DNA from: Pseudomonas sp. RIT-PI-r
Lineage (GTDB): Bacteria; Pseudomonadota; Gammaproteobacteria; Pseudomonadales; Pseudomonadaceae
Length of the DNA: 64,000 nt
Reading direction: 5' to 3'
NCBI RefSeq assembly: GCF_001297015.1
Contig: NZ_LIGE01000018.1
Location: 124,001 to 188,000 of the forward strand
The notes beneath the pieces were generated by a model. It did no database searches. It had not been told where the DNA came from and was given only the letters and a program-made list of their open reading frames with translations. The first letter of the stretch is position 1. Each line of letters starts with the position of its first letter. This document shows, in pieces, positions 1-8,632 of this stretch. The position numbers and the translations under genes were made by a program.

Positions 1-133
1 TGCCATGCAAACGAGCGTCAAACGCCCGTTTCAGGCGTCGAACGCTTCTTTTCAGAGCCTTGGTTTGGTTTTTGCATTTTCCCGATACCGACGCTTGCTT
101 GTTGCGCACGCTCCGCCCCCAAAAGAGGCTCCG

Positions 134-1219
134 ATGACTATTAGCGACGCAATCCACCGTTTGCTGCTCGACAATCTGACCACCGCCACCATTCTGCTCG
201 ACGCCGAATTGCGCCTTGAGTACATGAACCCGGCGGCGGAGATGCTGCTCGCCATCAGCGGGCAGCGTAGCCATGGGCAGTTCATCAGCGAGCTGTTCAC
301 CGAATCCACCGAGGCGCTGAATTCCCTGCGCCAGGCGGTAGAACAGGCGCATCCGTTTACCAAGCGCGAAGCGATGCTCACCGCCCTCACCGGCCAGACC
401 TTGACCGTGGATTACGCGGTGACGCCAATCCTCAGCAATGGCGCGACCATGCTCCTGCTTGAGGTTCATCCGCGTGACCGCTTGCTGCGGATCACCAAGG
501 AAGAGGCGCAGCTGTCCAAGCAGGAAACCAGCAAAATGCTGGTGCGCGGCCTCGCCCACGAGATCAAGAATCCACTGGGCGGCATCCGCGGCGCTGCGCA
601 ATTGCTGGCCCGCGAGCTTCCGGAAGACAGCCTGCGCGATTACACCAACGTGATCATTGAAGAGGCCGACCGCCTGCGCAATCTGGTCGACCGCATGCTC
701 GGTTCGAACAAACTGCCGTCGCTGGCGATGTGCAACGTCCACGAAGTGCTCGAGCGCGTCTGCCAACTGGTCGAAGCCGAAAGTCAGGGCTGCATCACCT
801 TGGTGCGCGATTACGACCCGAGCATTCCCGACGTCTTGATCGACCGCGAACAAATGATTCAGGCGGTGTTGAACATCGTGCGCAACGCGATGCAGGCGAT
901 CAGCAGCCAGAACGAGCTGCGTCTGGGCCGCATCAGCCTGCGCACCCGGACCATGCGCCAGTTCACCATCGGCCACGTCCGCCATCGTCTGGTGACCAAG
1001 ATCGAGATCATCGACAACGGCCCGGGGATCCCGGCGGAACTTCAGGAAACCATTTTCTTTCCCATGGTCAGCGGACGCCCGGACGGTACCGGGCTCGGTC
1101 TGGCCATTACCCAGAACATCATCAGCCAGCACCAGGGTCTGATCGAGTGTGACAGCCATCCAGGCCACACCACCTTCTCGATCTTTCTGCCACTGGAACA
1201 AGGAGCCACATCGACATGA
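134..1219 (+). CDS. ntrB: Nitrogen regulation sensor kinase NtrB (GlnL)
   Basis: Cytoplasmic histidine kinase/phosphatase that senses nitrogen status through PII and controls NtrC. The 361-residue protein has an N-terminal PAS-like domain (about 5-110), the phospho-acceptor His142 in the GLAHEIKNPLGG motif, and an ATPase domain with the N-box (NIVRNAMQAI), DNGPGI and GTGLGLAI motifs. No membrane segment is visible, as expected for NtrB. The frame is open upstream to base 5, but the ATG at 134, preceded by GAGG, gives the usual family length and N-terminus (MTISDAIHRL). Its stop overlaps the ntrC start by four bases, so the two are translationally coupled. glnA normally lies further upstream, outside the window. 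Confidence 0.96.
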   Translation: MTISDAIHRLLLDNLTTATILLDAELRLEYMNPAAEMLLAISGQRSHGQFISELFTESTEALNSLRQAVEQAHPFTKREAMLTALTGQTLTVDYAVTPILSNGATMLLLEVHPRDRLLRITKEEAQLSKQETSKMLVRGLAHEIKNPLGGIRGAAQLLARELPEDSLRDYTNVIIEEADRLRNLVDRMLGSNKLPSLAMCNVHEVLERVCQLVEAESQGCITLVRDYDPSIPDVLIDREQMIQAVLNIVRNAMQAISSQNELRLGRISLRTRTMRQFTIGHVRHRLVTKIEIIDNGPGIPAELQETIFFPMVSGRPDGTGLGLAITQNIISQHQGLIECDSHPGHTTFSIFLPLEQGATST

Positions 1220-2652
1220 GCCGTAGTGAAACCGTGTGGATCGTCGATGACGACCGTTCTATCCGTTGGGTTCTGGAAAAGGCCTTGCAGCAGGAAGGTA
1301 TGACCACCCAGAGCTTCGACAGCGCTGATGGCGTGATGAGTCGCCTGGCCCGTCAGCAGCCTGACGTGATCATTTCCGATATCCGCATGCCGGGTGCCAG
1401 TGGTCTGGACCTTCTGGCGCGGATTCGCGAGCAGCATCCACGGTTGCCGGTCATCATCATGACCGCTCACTCCGATCTGGACAGCGCTGTCGCCTCGTAT
1501 CAGGGCGGTGCGTTCGAGTATTTGCCGAAGCCGTTCGACGTTGATGAAGCGGTGTCGCTGGTCAAGCGCGCCAATCAGCACGCGCAAGAACAGCAAGGCC
1601 TGGAAGTCGTACCGGCCCTGACCCGCACCCCGGAAATCATCGGCGAAGCGCCGGCGATGCAGGAAGTGTTTCGCGCCATTGGCCGCTTGAGCCACTCCAA
1701 CATCACCGTGCTGATCAACGGCGAATCCGGTACCGGTAAAGAGCTGGTTGCCCACGCCCTGCACCGCCACAGCCCGCGCGCGGCTTCGCCGTTCATCGCG
1801 CTGAACATGGCGGCGATTCCCAAGGACCTGATGGAATCCGAGCTGTTCGGCCATGAGAAAGGTGCGTTCACCGGCGCGGCCAACCTGCGTCGTGGCCGCT
1901 TCGAACAGGCTGATGGCGGCACGCTGTTTCTCGATGAAATCGGCGACATGCCGGCGGATACGCAAACCCGTTTGCTGCGGGTTCTGGCCGACGGCGAGTT
2001 CTATCGCGTTGGCGGGCATGTGCCGGTCAAGGTCGACGTGCGCATCATCGCCGCGACGCACCAGAATCTGGAAACCCTGGTGCACGCCGGCAAATTCCGT
2101 GAGGACTTGTTCCACCGCCTCAACGTGATCCGCATCCACATCCCGCGCCTGTCGGATCGTCGTGAAGATATCCCGACCCTGGCCAAGCACTTCCTCAGCC
2201 GCGCCGCGCAGGAATTGGCGGTGGAGCCGAAGCTGCTGAAAAGCGAGACCGAGGAATACCTGAAGAACCTGCCGTGGGGCGGCAACGTACGTCAGTTGGA
2301 GAATACCTGCCGCTGGATCACCGTAATGGCGTCCGGGCGCGAAGTGCACATCAGCGACCTGCCACCGGAACTGCTCAACCTGCCGCAAGATTCGGCACCG
2401 GTGACCAACTGGGAACAGGCGCTGCGCCAGTGGGCCGACCAGGCCTTGGCGCGTGGTCAGTCGAGTTTGCTCGACAGCGCGGTGCCGGCGTTTGAGCGGA
2501 TCATGATCGAGACGGCGCTGAAGCACACGGCCGGGCGTCGGCGTGATGCCGCGGTGTTGCTGGGCTGGGGGCGGAATACCCTGACGCGCAAGATCAAGGA
2601 ATTGGGGATGAAGGTTGATGGTGGGGATGATGATGAGGGGGATGAGGGTTAA
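1216..2652 (+). CDS. ntrC: Nitrogen regulation response regulator NtrC (GlnG)
   Basis: Sigma-54 enhancer-binding activator of nitrogen-scavenging genes. The 478 residues comprise a receiver domain with phospho-acceptor Asp55 (SDIRMPG), a AAA+ domain with Walker A GESGTGKE (169-176) and the sigma-54 contact loop GAFTGA (216-221), and a C-terminal Fis-type helix-turn-helix (GRRRDAAVLLGWGRNTLTRK). It overlaps ntrB by four bases. The last codons are rich in Asp, Glu and Gly (DGGDDDEGDEG), a common low-complexity tail in pseudomonads. The downstream sigma-54 promoter and nrsZ RNA are a likely direct target. Confidence 0.97.
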   Translation: MSRSETVWIVDDDRSIRWVLEKALQQEGMTTQSFDSADGVMSRLARQQPDVIISDIRMPGASGLDLLARIREQHPRLPVIIMTAHSDLDSAVASYQGGAFEYLPKPFDVDEAVSLVKRANQHAQEQQGLEVVPALTRTPEIIGEAPAMQEVFRAIGRLSHSNITVLINGESGTGKELVAHALHRHSPRAASPFIALNMAAIPKDLMESELFGHEKGAFTGAANLRRGRFEQADGGTLFLDEIGDMPADTQTRLLRVLADGEFYRVGGHVPVKVDVRIIAATHQNLETLVHAGKFREDLFHRLNVIRIHIPRLSDRREDIPTLAKHFLSRAAQELAVEPKLLKSETEEYLKNLPWGGNVRQLENTCRWITVMASGREVHISDLPPELLNLPQDSAPVTNWEQALRQWADQALARGQSSLLDSAVPAFERIMIETALKHTAGRRRDAAVLLGWGRNTLTRKIKELGMKVDGGDDDEGDEG

Positions 2653-2683
2653 GCCCCACGTTCTTCGCTGAACGTCAGATCCA

Positions 2684-2748
2684 ATCGCGAGCAGGCTCAC
2701 TCCTACAGTTGGAATGCGTTCCACTGTAGGAGTGAGCCTGCTCGCGAT
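2684..2748. repeat. REPIN, TGTAGGAGTGAGCC variant
   Basis: A near-perfect inverted repeat of about 26 bases per arm lies between ntrC and the nrsZ promoter. The arms carry the GTAGGAGTGAGCCTGCTCGC core of fluorescens-group REP sequences, and both arms share the same variant (GTGAG rather than GCGAG). The loop is about 13 bases. It probably terminates or stabilises the ntrBC transcript; REPINs are mobilised by RAYT transposases, none of which is in this window. Confidence 0.9.
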
Positions 2749-2923
2749 GTTTTTAAGGCCACTGTGCACCGCATGAATGCACGATGACCCGTGATCGGGC
2801 ACTGCGAGTTTCTCCAAATACCGCCTCAAAACATTAAAAGCTCACCCTGCAACAAACACGAAAGCCCCGAATCCCGGGGCCTTCGCGTTTCTCATCAGCT
2901 TTTTTGTTTCAAAAAAATAAAAC

Positions 2924-2941
2924 CTGGCACGCCCCCTGCAA
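2924..2941 (+). promoter_or_regulatory. Sigma-54 (-24/-12) promoter of nrsZ
   Basis: CTGGCACGCCCCCTGCAA matches the consensus TGGCACG-N4-TTGC at all key positions except one T in the -12 element, with correct spacing. It points rightward into the three-module repeat region and lies directly downstream of ntrC, as the NtrC-dependent nrsZ promoter does in P. aeruginosa. The expected transcription start is near 2951. Confidence 0.8.
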
Positions 2942-2950
2942 TACCTCTCA

Positions 2951-3175
2951 CAGGTGATTCGTTTCACCACCCGTTTCGGGGACCTTGGTACAGGCAGGCC
3001 GGGGATTCCCCTCTTTACACCGGGCGCAGATCGCCACGCGATGCGTCCACCCTTTTGGGATCCTTGGTACAGGCAGGCCGGGGGTTCCCTCTTTACACCG
3101 GACCGACGCGATACGCGAAGTCCACCCCGTTTTGGGAACCCTGATACAGGCAGGTCAGGGACTCCCGCTTTTATT
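2951..3175 (+). ncRNA. nrsZ: NrsZ-type nitrogen-regulated small RNA with three repeated hairpin modules
   Basis: Three imperfect tandem modules of 77-79 bp start at about 2983, 3062 and 3139. Each has a stem-loop with the invariant loop UACAGGCAGG. The stem is CCUUGG/CCGGGG in modules 1 and 2 and CCCUGA/UCAGGG in module 3, so the last stem changes on both sides while pairing is kept. The last hairpin is followed by a U-rich stretch (CTTTTATT), a plausible end. Position after ntrC and the upstream sigma-54 promoter match NrsZ of P. aeruginosa, a processed, NtrBC/RpoN-dependent sRNA linked to swarming and rhamnolipid. The exact 5' and 3' ends are inferred. The 3' end touches the stop of the convergent gene at 3171. 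Confidence 0.8.
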
Positions 3176-3611
3176 GTTCACGGAGATGGATCTCCAGCCG
3201 CCAGCGGTCATCGACTTTGCTGCCGGCCCAGTCTCCTTGCAGCGGTCGCGCTGCAAGCACCGTCAGCAACAACCCCCCATCACTCGCTCGCGTACGCCAG
3301 TTCACGTCTTTGCCGTTGAGCTTGAGCTGGCCCTTTTGCGCCGATCCCTGGGCCTGAAACAGCAGCGCCACGGTGCCGTCAATAATTTCGCCGTGCAGCT
3401 TGGGTTCGTTGTTGAACCACACCACCAGCCCTTGATCCGTCACCTCGACTTGTTGCAGCACGGTCGGATCCGGTGTGGTCAGGCGGCCGATCATCAAGCC
3501 GATCATCAAGCCGACAATCGCCAGCGAACCGATGACTCGCGGCAATAGTTTCGAACGGTTGTCCACAGGCGGCGTAGAATGCCGCTCATCTTTACCTTCG
3601 GAGCCGTGCAT
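3171..3611 (-). CDS. Small single-pass membrane protein of unknown function
   Basis: The predicted 146-residue protein has a short charged N-terminus, one hydrophobic segment (about 27-42, SLAIVGLMIGLMIG) and a roughly 100-residue periplasmic-type domain, so it is probably inner-membrane anchored with the C-terminus outside. I do not recognise a named family. The ATG used here overlaps the divergent trmL start by two bases. A GTG about 16 codons downstream (PPVDNR) is an alternative that would leave room for a promoter. It is convergent with nrsZ. Confidence 0.75.
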   Translation of the reverse strand: MHGSEGKDERHSTPPVDNRSKLLPRVIGSLAIVGLMIGLMIGRLTTPDPTVLQQVEVTDQGLVVWFNNEPKLHGEIIDGTVALLFQAQGSAQKGQLKLNGKDVNWRTRASDGGLLLTVLAARPLQGDWAGSKVDDRWRLEIHLREQ

Positions 3612-4065
3612 GTTTCACGTCATCCTTTTTCAACCAGAAATTCCGCCGAATACCGGCAACGTTATCAGGCTGTGCGCCAACAGCGGCTGCCACCTGCATT
3701 TGATCGAACCGCTGGGCTTCGAGATGGACGACAAGCGCTTGCGCCGTGCCGGTCTCGACTACCACGAATATGCCACGCTGCAACGTCACGCCGACTTGGC
3801 CAGTTGCCTGGAGAGCATCGGTAATCCTCGGGTGTTTGCGTTCACCACCAAGGGCTCGCGACCGTTTCATGATGCCGCGTTCGTCCCGGGCGATGCGTTC
3901 ATCTTCGGCCCGGAAAGTCGTGGCCTGCCGCCAGAAGTGCTCGATGCCCTGCCGGCGGAACAGCGCCTGCGTTTGCCGATGCGCGAAGGCTGCCGCAGCC
4001 TGAACCTGTCCAACACCGTTGCGGTCGCCGTGTACGAAGCCTGGCGCCAGAACGACTTCAAGTAA
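3610..4065 (+). CDS. trmL: tRNA (cytidine(34)-2'-O)-methyltransferase TrmL
   Basis: SPOUT-class methyltransferase that 2'-O-methylates the wobble base of tRNA-Leu isoacceptors using SAM. The 151-residue length is typical. Visible motifs are NTGNVIRLCANSG near the N-terminus, FGPESRGLP, and the C-terminal LPM..GCRSLNLSNTVAVAVYE that forms the knotted SAM site. The start MFHVILFQPEIPPNTGN matches the family; the frame extends further upstream but without family similarity. Transcribed divergently from the small membrane protein. Confidence 0.95.
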   Translation: MFHVILFQPEIPPNTGNVIRLCANSGCHLHLIEPLGFEMDDKRLRRAGLDYHEYATLQRHADLASCLESIGNPRVFAFTTKGSRPFHDAAFVPGDAFIFGPESRGLPPEVLDALPAEQRLRLPMREGCRSLNLSNTVAVAVYEAWRQNDFK

Positions 4066-4079
4066 CACCGCAAAACAAA

Positions 4080-4168
4080 TGTGGGAGCGAGCCTGCTCGC
4101 GAATATGGAGTGTCAGGCAACATTGATGTGTCTGACAGACCGCTTTCGCGAGCAGGCTCGCTCCCACA
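4080..4168. repeat. REPIN, TGTGGGAGCGAGCC variant
   Basis: Inverted repeat whose arms read TGTGGGAGCGAGCCTGCTCG and its complement, around a loop of roughly 40 bases. It lies between the convergent trmL and secB 3' ends. Both arms carry the GCGAG variant. Confidence 0.9.
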
Positions 4169-4188
4169 TGGGGTGTTGCTAAACCGTC

Positions 4189-4674
4189 TTACTGAACGGT
4201 TGGCGTCTCACCGCTTTCCTGCATGCGCTGCAGCTCTTGCGCGTACAGGGCGTCGAAGTTCACCGGGGCCAGCATCAGCGCCGGGAACGAACCACGGGTC
4301 ACCAGGCTGTCCAGGGTTTCGCGCGCGTACGGGAACAGGATGTTCGGGCAGAACGCACCCAGGGTGTGGCTCATCGAAGCCGCATCGAGGTTCTTGATCA
4401 GGAAGATACCGGCCTGCTGCACTTCAGCGATGAAGGCCACTTCTTCACCGTTTTTCACGGTAACGGACAGGGTCAGCACCACTTCGTAGAAATCGCCTTC
4501 CAGCGCTTTCTGACGAGTGTTCAGATCCAGCGCGACTGCCGGATCCCACTGCTGGCGGAAGATCGCCGGGCTTTTCGGGGCTTCGAAGGACAGGTCGCGT
4601 ACGTAGATGCGCTGCAAGGAGAATTGCGGTGCGGTTTCTTCTTCGCTGGCTGCAGTGTTCTGTTGGTCAGTCAT
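4189..4674 (-). CDS. secB: Protein-export chaperone SecB
   Basis: Cytosolic tetrameric chaperone that keeps secretory preproteins unfolded and delivers them to SecA. The protein is 161 residues, the usual length in Pseudomonas, with the conserved SecB fold region ([16 protein letters not shown], then [14 protein letters not shown] and [11 protein letters not shown]). The acidic/Gln-rich N-terminus is typical. It is first followed in the minus direction by nothing closer than the trmL 3' end and is preceded by grxC, a conserved secB-grx neighbourhood. Confidence 0.97.
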   Translation of the reverse strand: MTDQQNTAASEEETAPQFSLQRIYVRDLSFEAPKSPAIFRQQWDPAVALDLNTRQKALEGDFYEVVLTLSVTVKNGEEVAFIAEVQQAGIFLIKNLDAASMSHTLGAFCPNILFPYARETLDSLVTRGSFPALMLAPVNFDALYAQELQRMQESGETPTVQ

Positions 4675-4731
4675 CTCAGATCCTTTCTGATCTCGGGTCT
4701 TTAAGGGATTGCTGTACGTGGGTGCAGCCGT

Positions 4732-4986
4732 TCAGGCCTTGAGCAGCGCGTCGAGCTTGCCGGCGCGCTCCAGGGCATACAAATCGTCACAACCGCCGAT
4801 GTGCTTGCTGCCGATCCAGATCTGCGGCACGGACGTGCGTCCGGCTTTCTGGGCCATTTCGGCGCGCACCTGCGGCTTGCCATCGACCTTGATCTCTTTG
4901 AAGGCCACGCCTTTGTTCTCGAGCAGGTACTTGGCTCGCGAGCAATAAGGGCAGTAATCGCTGGAGTAGACGATGACTTCGCTCAT
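4732..4986 (-). CDS. grxC: Glutaredoxin 3
   Basis: Small dithiol glutaredoxin (84 residues) that reduces disulfides with glutathione. The redox motif CPYC is at residues 12-15, the cis-Pro region is SVPQIWIG, and the GG-D glutathione-binding motif follows (GGCDDL). It is encoded one base after the rhodanese stop on the same strand and just upstream of secB, so the three genes probably form one operon. Confidence 0.96.
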   Translation of the reverse strand: MSEVIVYSSDYCPYCSRAKYLLENKGVAFKEIKVDGKPQVRAEMAQKAGRTSVPQIWIGSKHIGGCDDLYALERAGKLDALLKA

Positions 4987-4987
4987 A

Positions 4988-5401
4988 TCACTTCACCAGC
5001 GGCAGGTTGTCGCCTTTCCAGCTGGAGATCCCGCCGGACAGCTTGGCGGCGGTGAAGCCGGATTTCATCAGTTCGCGGGCGTGGGTGCCGGCGGTCTGGC
5101 CCAGGGCGTCGACCAGAATGATGGTCTTGGCCTTGTGCTTTTCCAGCTCGGCGGTGCGCGCAGCCAGTTTGTCCTGGGGAATGTTCACCGCGCCAACGAT
5201 GTGGCCAGCAGCGAAATCCTTGGCCGGACGGATGTCCACCACCACGCCTGCATCTTTGTTGACCAACGCGGTCAGCTCGCCTGTGCTCAGGCTTTTACCG
5301 CCGCCCTGCATCGTGTGCGCCAGCAGCAGAGCCAGCAGTACGACGAAGATACCGACAAGAATGTAGTGGTTAGTGGCAAATTCAATCAGGTGAGCAACCA
5401 T
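4988..5401 (-). CDS. Membrane-anchored rhodanese-like protein (YibN type) lacking the catalytic Cys
   Basis: The 137-residue protein has an N-terminal membrane segment (about 12-30, ILVGIFVVLLALLLAH) and a cytoplasmic rhodanese domain. The place where active rhodaneses carry the loop Cys reads ILVDALGQTAGTHA, with no Cys, so sulfurtransferase activity is unlikely and a structural or binding role is inferred. E. coli yibN sits in the same yibN-grxC-secB order. I chose the ATG at 5401; an upstream in-frame ATG at 5449 would add 16 residues without family similarity. Neither start has a strong ribosome-binding site. Confidence 0.85.
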   Translation of the reverse strand: MVAHLIEFATNHYILVGIFVVLLALLLAHTMQGGGKSLSTGELTALVNKDAGVVVDIRPAKDFAAGHIVGAVNIPQDKLAARTAELEKHKAKTIILVDALGQTAGTHARELMKSGFTAAKLSGGISSWKGDNLPLVK

Positions 5402-5554
5402 CGAAGGAGGTTCCAGGGCGTTAAAATGTCGGCCAGTATACACAGCCACTATGGTCGGCCAAACCCCGTCCGGCGGTGACGCGGTCGGAACTTAGCTTTA
5501 AACTCCAACTCCCTTTTCCATCGCCCTCTTCTTTATTAGCCACGAGTGGATTCC

Positions 5555-7084
5555 ATGACGACTACGCCTAAACCTTTGGTCCTGATGATTCTCGACGGCT
5601 TCGGTCACAGCGACAGCCCCGAATCCAATGCCGTTTTTGCGGCGAAGAAGCCTGTTCTCGATCGCCTCTGGGCCAGCGTGCCGAACGGCTTGATCTCGGG
5701 CAGCGGCATGGACGTCGGCCTGCCGGACGGCCAGATGGGCAATTCTGAAGTCGGCCACATGAACCTCGGCGCCGGTCGCGTGGTGTATCAGGACTTCACG
5801 CGCGTGACCAAGTCGATCCGCGACGGCGAGTTTTTTGAAAACCCGACCATCTGCGCTGCCGTGGATAAAGCCGTGGCTGCCGGCAAAGCCGTGCACTTCA
5901 TGGGCCTGCTCTCCGATGGCGGCGTGCACAGCCACCAGGATCACCTGATCGCCATGGCCGAACTGGCGTTCAAGCGTGGCGCCGAAAAAATCTACCTGCA
6001 CGCCTTCCTCGATGGCCGCGACACCCCACCGAAAAGCGCTGCGTCGTCGATCGAGCTTCTCGACGCGACTTTCCAGGCACTCGGCAAGGGCCGTATCGCC
6101 AGCATCATCGGCCGTTACTTCGCCATGGACCGTGACAACCGCTGGGATCGCGTCGCTCAGGCGTACAACCTGATCGTCGACGGCAACAGCGAATTCAACG
6201 CCGCCACCGCCCAAGAAGGTCTGGACGCTGCTTACGCTCGCGGCGAGAGCGACGAATTCGTCAAAGCCACGACCATTGGTGAGCCGGTAAAAATCGAAGA
6301 CGGCGACGCCGTGGTGTTCATGAACTTCCGCGCCGACCGTGCCCGCGAGCTGACTCGCGTGTTCGTCGAAGACGACTTCAAGGATTTCGAACGCGCACGC
6401 CAGCCGAAACTGGCCGGTTTCGTCATGCTGACCCAATACGCCGCAAGCATTCCGGCTCCGTCGGCATTCGCTGCGGGCAGCCTGGAAAACGTTCTCGGCG
6501 ACTATCTGGCGAAGAACGGCAAAACCCAGCTGCGCATCGCTGAAACCGAGAAATACGCGCACGTGACCTTCTTTTTCTCCGGCGGTCGCGAAGAACCGTT
6601 CCCGGGCGAAGAACGCATCCTGATCCCGTCGCCGAAAGTCGCTACCTACGACTTGCAGCCGGAAATGAGCGCGCCGGAGGTAACCGACCGCATCGTCGAG
6701 GCTATCGAAAACCAGCGTTACGACGTGATCGTGGTCAACTACGCCAACGGTGACATGGTTGGCCACAGCGGCGTGTTCGACGCGGCGGTGAAAGCCGTTG
6801 AGTGCCTCGACACCTGCGTCGGTCGCATTGTTGACGCACTGGAAAAGGTTGGCGGTGAAGCGCTGATTACCGCTGACCACGGCAACGTCGAGCAAATGGC
6901 CGATGAATCCACCGGGCAAGCGCACACCGCGCACACCACCGAGCCGGTGCCGTTCATTTATGTCGGCAAGCGCGACCTGAAAGTGCGTGAAGGCGGCGTG
7001 CTGGCGGACGTGGCACCGACCATGCTGAAGCTGCTGGGTCTGGAAAAACCGGCGGAAATGACCGGCACCTCGATTCTGGTCTGA
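5555..7084 (+). CDS. gpmI: 2,3-bisphosphoglycerate-independent phosphoglycerate mutase
   Basis: Glycolytic/gluconeogenic enzyme interconverting 3- and 2-phosphoglycerate with two Mn ions. The protein is 509 residues. Metal-binding DGFG (14-17) and the phosphorylated nucleophile Ser64 in [10 protein letters not shown] are visible, as are [32 protein letters not shown] and TADHGN. An in-frame GTG lies three codons upstream, but the ATG at 5555 has GAGTGGA at proper spacing and matches the family start. It is divergent from the rhodanese-grxC-secB operon and followed by a REPIN. Confidence 0.97.
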   Translation: MTTTPKPLVLMILDGFGHSDSPESNAVFAAKKPVLDRLWASVPNGLISGSGMDVGLPDGQMGNSEVGHMNLGAGRVVYQDFTRVTKSIRDGEFFENPTICAAVDKAVAAGKAVHFMGLLSDGGVHSHQDHLIAMAELAFKRGAEKIYLHAFLDGRDTPPKSAASSIELLDATFQALGKGRIASIIGRYFAMDRDNRWDRVAQAYNLIVDGNSEFNAATAQEGLDAAYARGESDEFVKATTIGEPVKIEDGDAVVFMNFRADRARELTRVFVEDDFKDFERARQPKLAGFVMLTQYAASIPAPSAFAAGSLENVLGDYLAKNGKTQLRIAETEKYAHVTFFFSGGREEPFPGEERILIPSPKVATYDLQPEMSAPEVTDRIVEAIENQRYDVIVVNYANGDMVGHSGVFDAAVKAVECLDTCVGRIVDALEKVGGEALITADHGNVEQMADESTGQAHTAHTTEPVPFIYVGKRDLKVREGGVLADVAPTMLKLLGLEKPAEMTGTSILV

Positions 7085-7112
7085 GCGCAATCGCCGAAAC
7101 ACCGCAAAACCC

Positions 7113-7202
7113 TGTAGGAGTGAGCCTGCTCGCGATAGCCATCTGACAGTCAACTACTCTGTTGAACGTGAGCAAGCCATCGCGAGCAGGCTCACTCCTA
7201 CA
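7113..7202. repeat. REPIN, TGTAGGAGTGAGCC variant
   Basis: Inverted repeat with arms TGTAGGAGTGAGCCTGCTCG and its complement, around a loop of roughly 40 bases. It lies between gpmI and the envC-like gene. Both arms carry the GTGAG variant, as in the copy at 2684. Confidence 0.9.
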
Positions 7203-7314
7203 TAGGTTTGTGGTGTTTTTCAGGCCAGTTATCACACAGCCCCAATTGGGCGTTTTTTTTGCAGCCTCGGGCGGGCATACTAGGCCGTCCCTTACCCTGG
7301 TGCCGCCCGCCTCT

Positions 7315-8601
7315 ATGCTCCGCGTCCTGATCGCCCTCGCTCTGACCTGCCTGCTCCAACCGGCCTTCGCTGACGAGCGCGCGCAAACCCAACAGCAGTT
7401 GGACGCTACGCGTCAGGACATTGCCGAGCTGAAAAAGCTGTTGAGCAAAGTCCAGGAAGAAAAATCCGGCGTACAGAAACAGCTCAAGGGCACTGAAACC
7501 GAGCTGGGCAAGCTGCAGAAGCAGGTCGATGCACTGCAGAAAGAACTGCAGAAGAGCGAATCCGAGCTACAGCGACTCGATGCAGAGAAAAAAAAACTCC
7601 AGAGCGCGCGCACTGAACAGCAGCGACTGATCGCCATTCAGGCCCGAGCGGCCTATCAGAACGGTCGGCAGGAATACCTCAAGCTGCTGCTCAACCAGCA
7701 GAATCCAGAGAAATTCGCCCGCACCCTCACTTATTACGATTATCTGAGCCAGGCCCGCCTGGAGCAGTTGAAGAACTTCAACGAAACCCTGCGCCAATTG
7801 GCCAATGTCGAAAAAGACATTGCCGCCCAGCAGGCGCAGTTGCTGGTACAGAAAAGCAACCTCGATACCCAGCGCGACGAGCTGGAGAATGTCCGCAAGG
7901 AACGCCAGCAAGTCCTCGCCAAACTCAACGATGATGTGAAAGCCCGCGACCAGAAACTTGCCGCCCGTGAGCAGGATCAGGCAGACCTGTCTAAAGTCCT
8001 TAAAACCATTGAGGAAACCCTGGCCCGCCAGGCCCGTGAGGCAGAAGAAGCGCGGCAGAAAGCGCTGATCGCCCAGCAGGAAGCGGAAAAAAAGCGCTTG
8101 CGTGAGGCGCAGGCTGAAAACAGCGACGCCCCACGAAAACCCGCCAGATCCACTCCCGGCGCGCTGGTCTCCAGCAGCGGCGAGACCTTCGGTGGCCCTT
8201 TTGCTGCAACGCGGGGAAAACTTCCTTGGCCGGTTGATGGTCGACTGCTGGCGCGCTTCGGCGAAAGCCGTGGTGACGACGCCCGCACCAAGTGGGACGG
8301 GGTGATGATCAGCGCCTCCGCCGGCAGCCAGGTGCACGCCGTACACGGCGGTCGCGTGGTCTTCGCCGACTGGTTGCGCGGTGCCGGGCTGTTGGTGATC
8401 CTTGATCACGGCAACGGTTTTTTGAGTCTTTACGGTCACAACCAGACGCTGCTCAAGTCGGCTGGGGACGTGGTTAAAGCCGGTGAGTCGATCTCCACTG
8501 TCGGTAACAGTGGCGGTCAAGACACATCAGCGCTGTATTTCGCAATTCGTCAGCAGGGTCACCCGAGTGATCCGGCGCAATGGTGCCGTGCGCAAGGATA
8601 A
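7315..8601 (+). CDS. envC: EnvC-like murein hydrolase activator (degenerate M23/LytM protein)
   Basis: Periplasmic factor that in E. coli activates the amidases AmiA/AmiB at the septum. The 428-residue protein has a signal peptide (cleavage near ADE), a long Gln/Glu/Lys-rich coiled coil (about 22-280) and a C-terminal LytM domain. The zinc ligands of active M23 peptidases are partly missing: the usual HxH reads YFA (ALYFAIR), and the first His site reads TKWDG, so it is a regulator rather than a hydrolase. The ATG at 7315 gives a clean signal peptide; the open frame upstream overlaps the REPIN. It is followed by ctpA, a conserved pairing. Confidence 0.9.
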   Translation: MLRVLIALALTCLLQPAFADERAQTQQQLDATRQDIAELKKLLSKVQEEKSGVQKQLKGTETELGKLQKQVDALQKELQKSESELQRLDAEKKKLQSARTEQQRLIAIQARAAYQNGRQEYLKLLLNQQNPEKFARTLTYYDYLSQARLEQLKNFNETLRQLANVEKDIAAQQAQLLVQKSNLDTQRDELENVRKERQQVLAKLNDDVKARDQKLAAREQDQADLSKVLKTIEETLARQAREAEEARQKALIAQQEAEKKRLREAQAENSDAPRKPARSTPGALVSSSGETFGGPFAATRGKLPWPVDGRLLARFGESRGDDARTKWDGVMISASAGSQVHAVHGGRVVFADWLRGAGLLVILDHGNGFLSLYGHNQTLLKSAGDVVKAGESISTVGNSGGQDTSALYFAIRQQGHPSDPAQWCRAQG

Positions 8602-8632
8602 GCGCACCGCCTAATTCAGGAGTTCGTTCGAC

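Noticed and set aside
1042..2829. 595-codon open frame on the minus strand
   Set aside because: It is the shadow of ntrC in high-GC DNA, with no recognisable domain and no start signal.
2860..2888. Strong terminator at the GCCCCG/CGGGGC hairpin after the ntrC REPIN
   Set aside because: The stem is clear but neither strand has a good T-tract directly after it; it may be a weak terminator and is not listed as a feature.
2983..3165. CRISPR array
   Set aside because: Three 77-79 bp tandem modules without spacers, behind a sigma-54 promoter; they are the hairpin units of the nrsZ RNA.
3981..4170. REP palindromes as phage attachment or insertion-sequence ends
   Set aside because: They match the known intergenic REPIN pattern and are not flanked by target duplications or transposase genes.
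8225..8601. Active M23 endopeptidase
   Set aside because: Metal ligands are missing (YFA in place of HxH), so EnvC-like activator is preferred.
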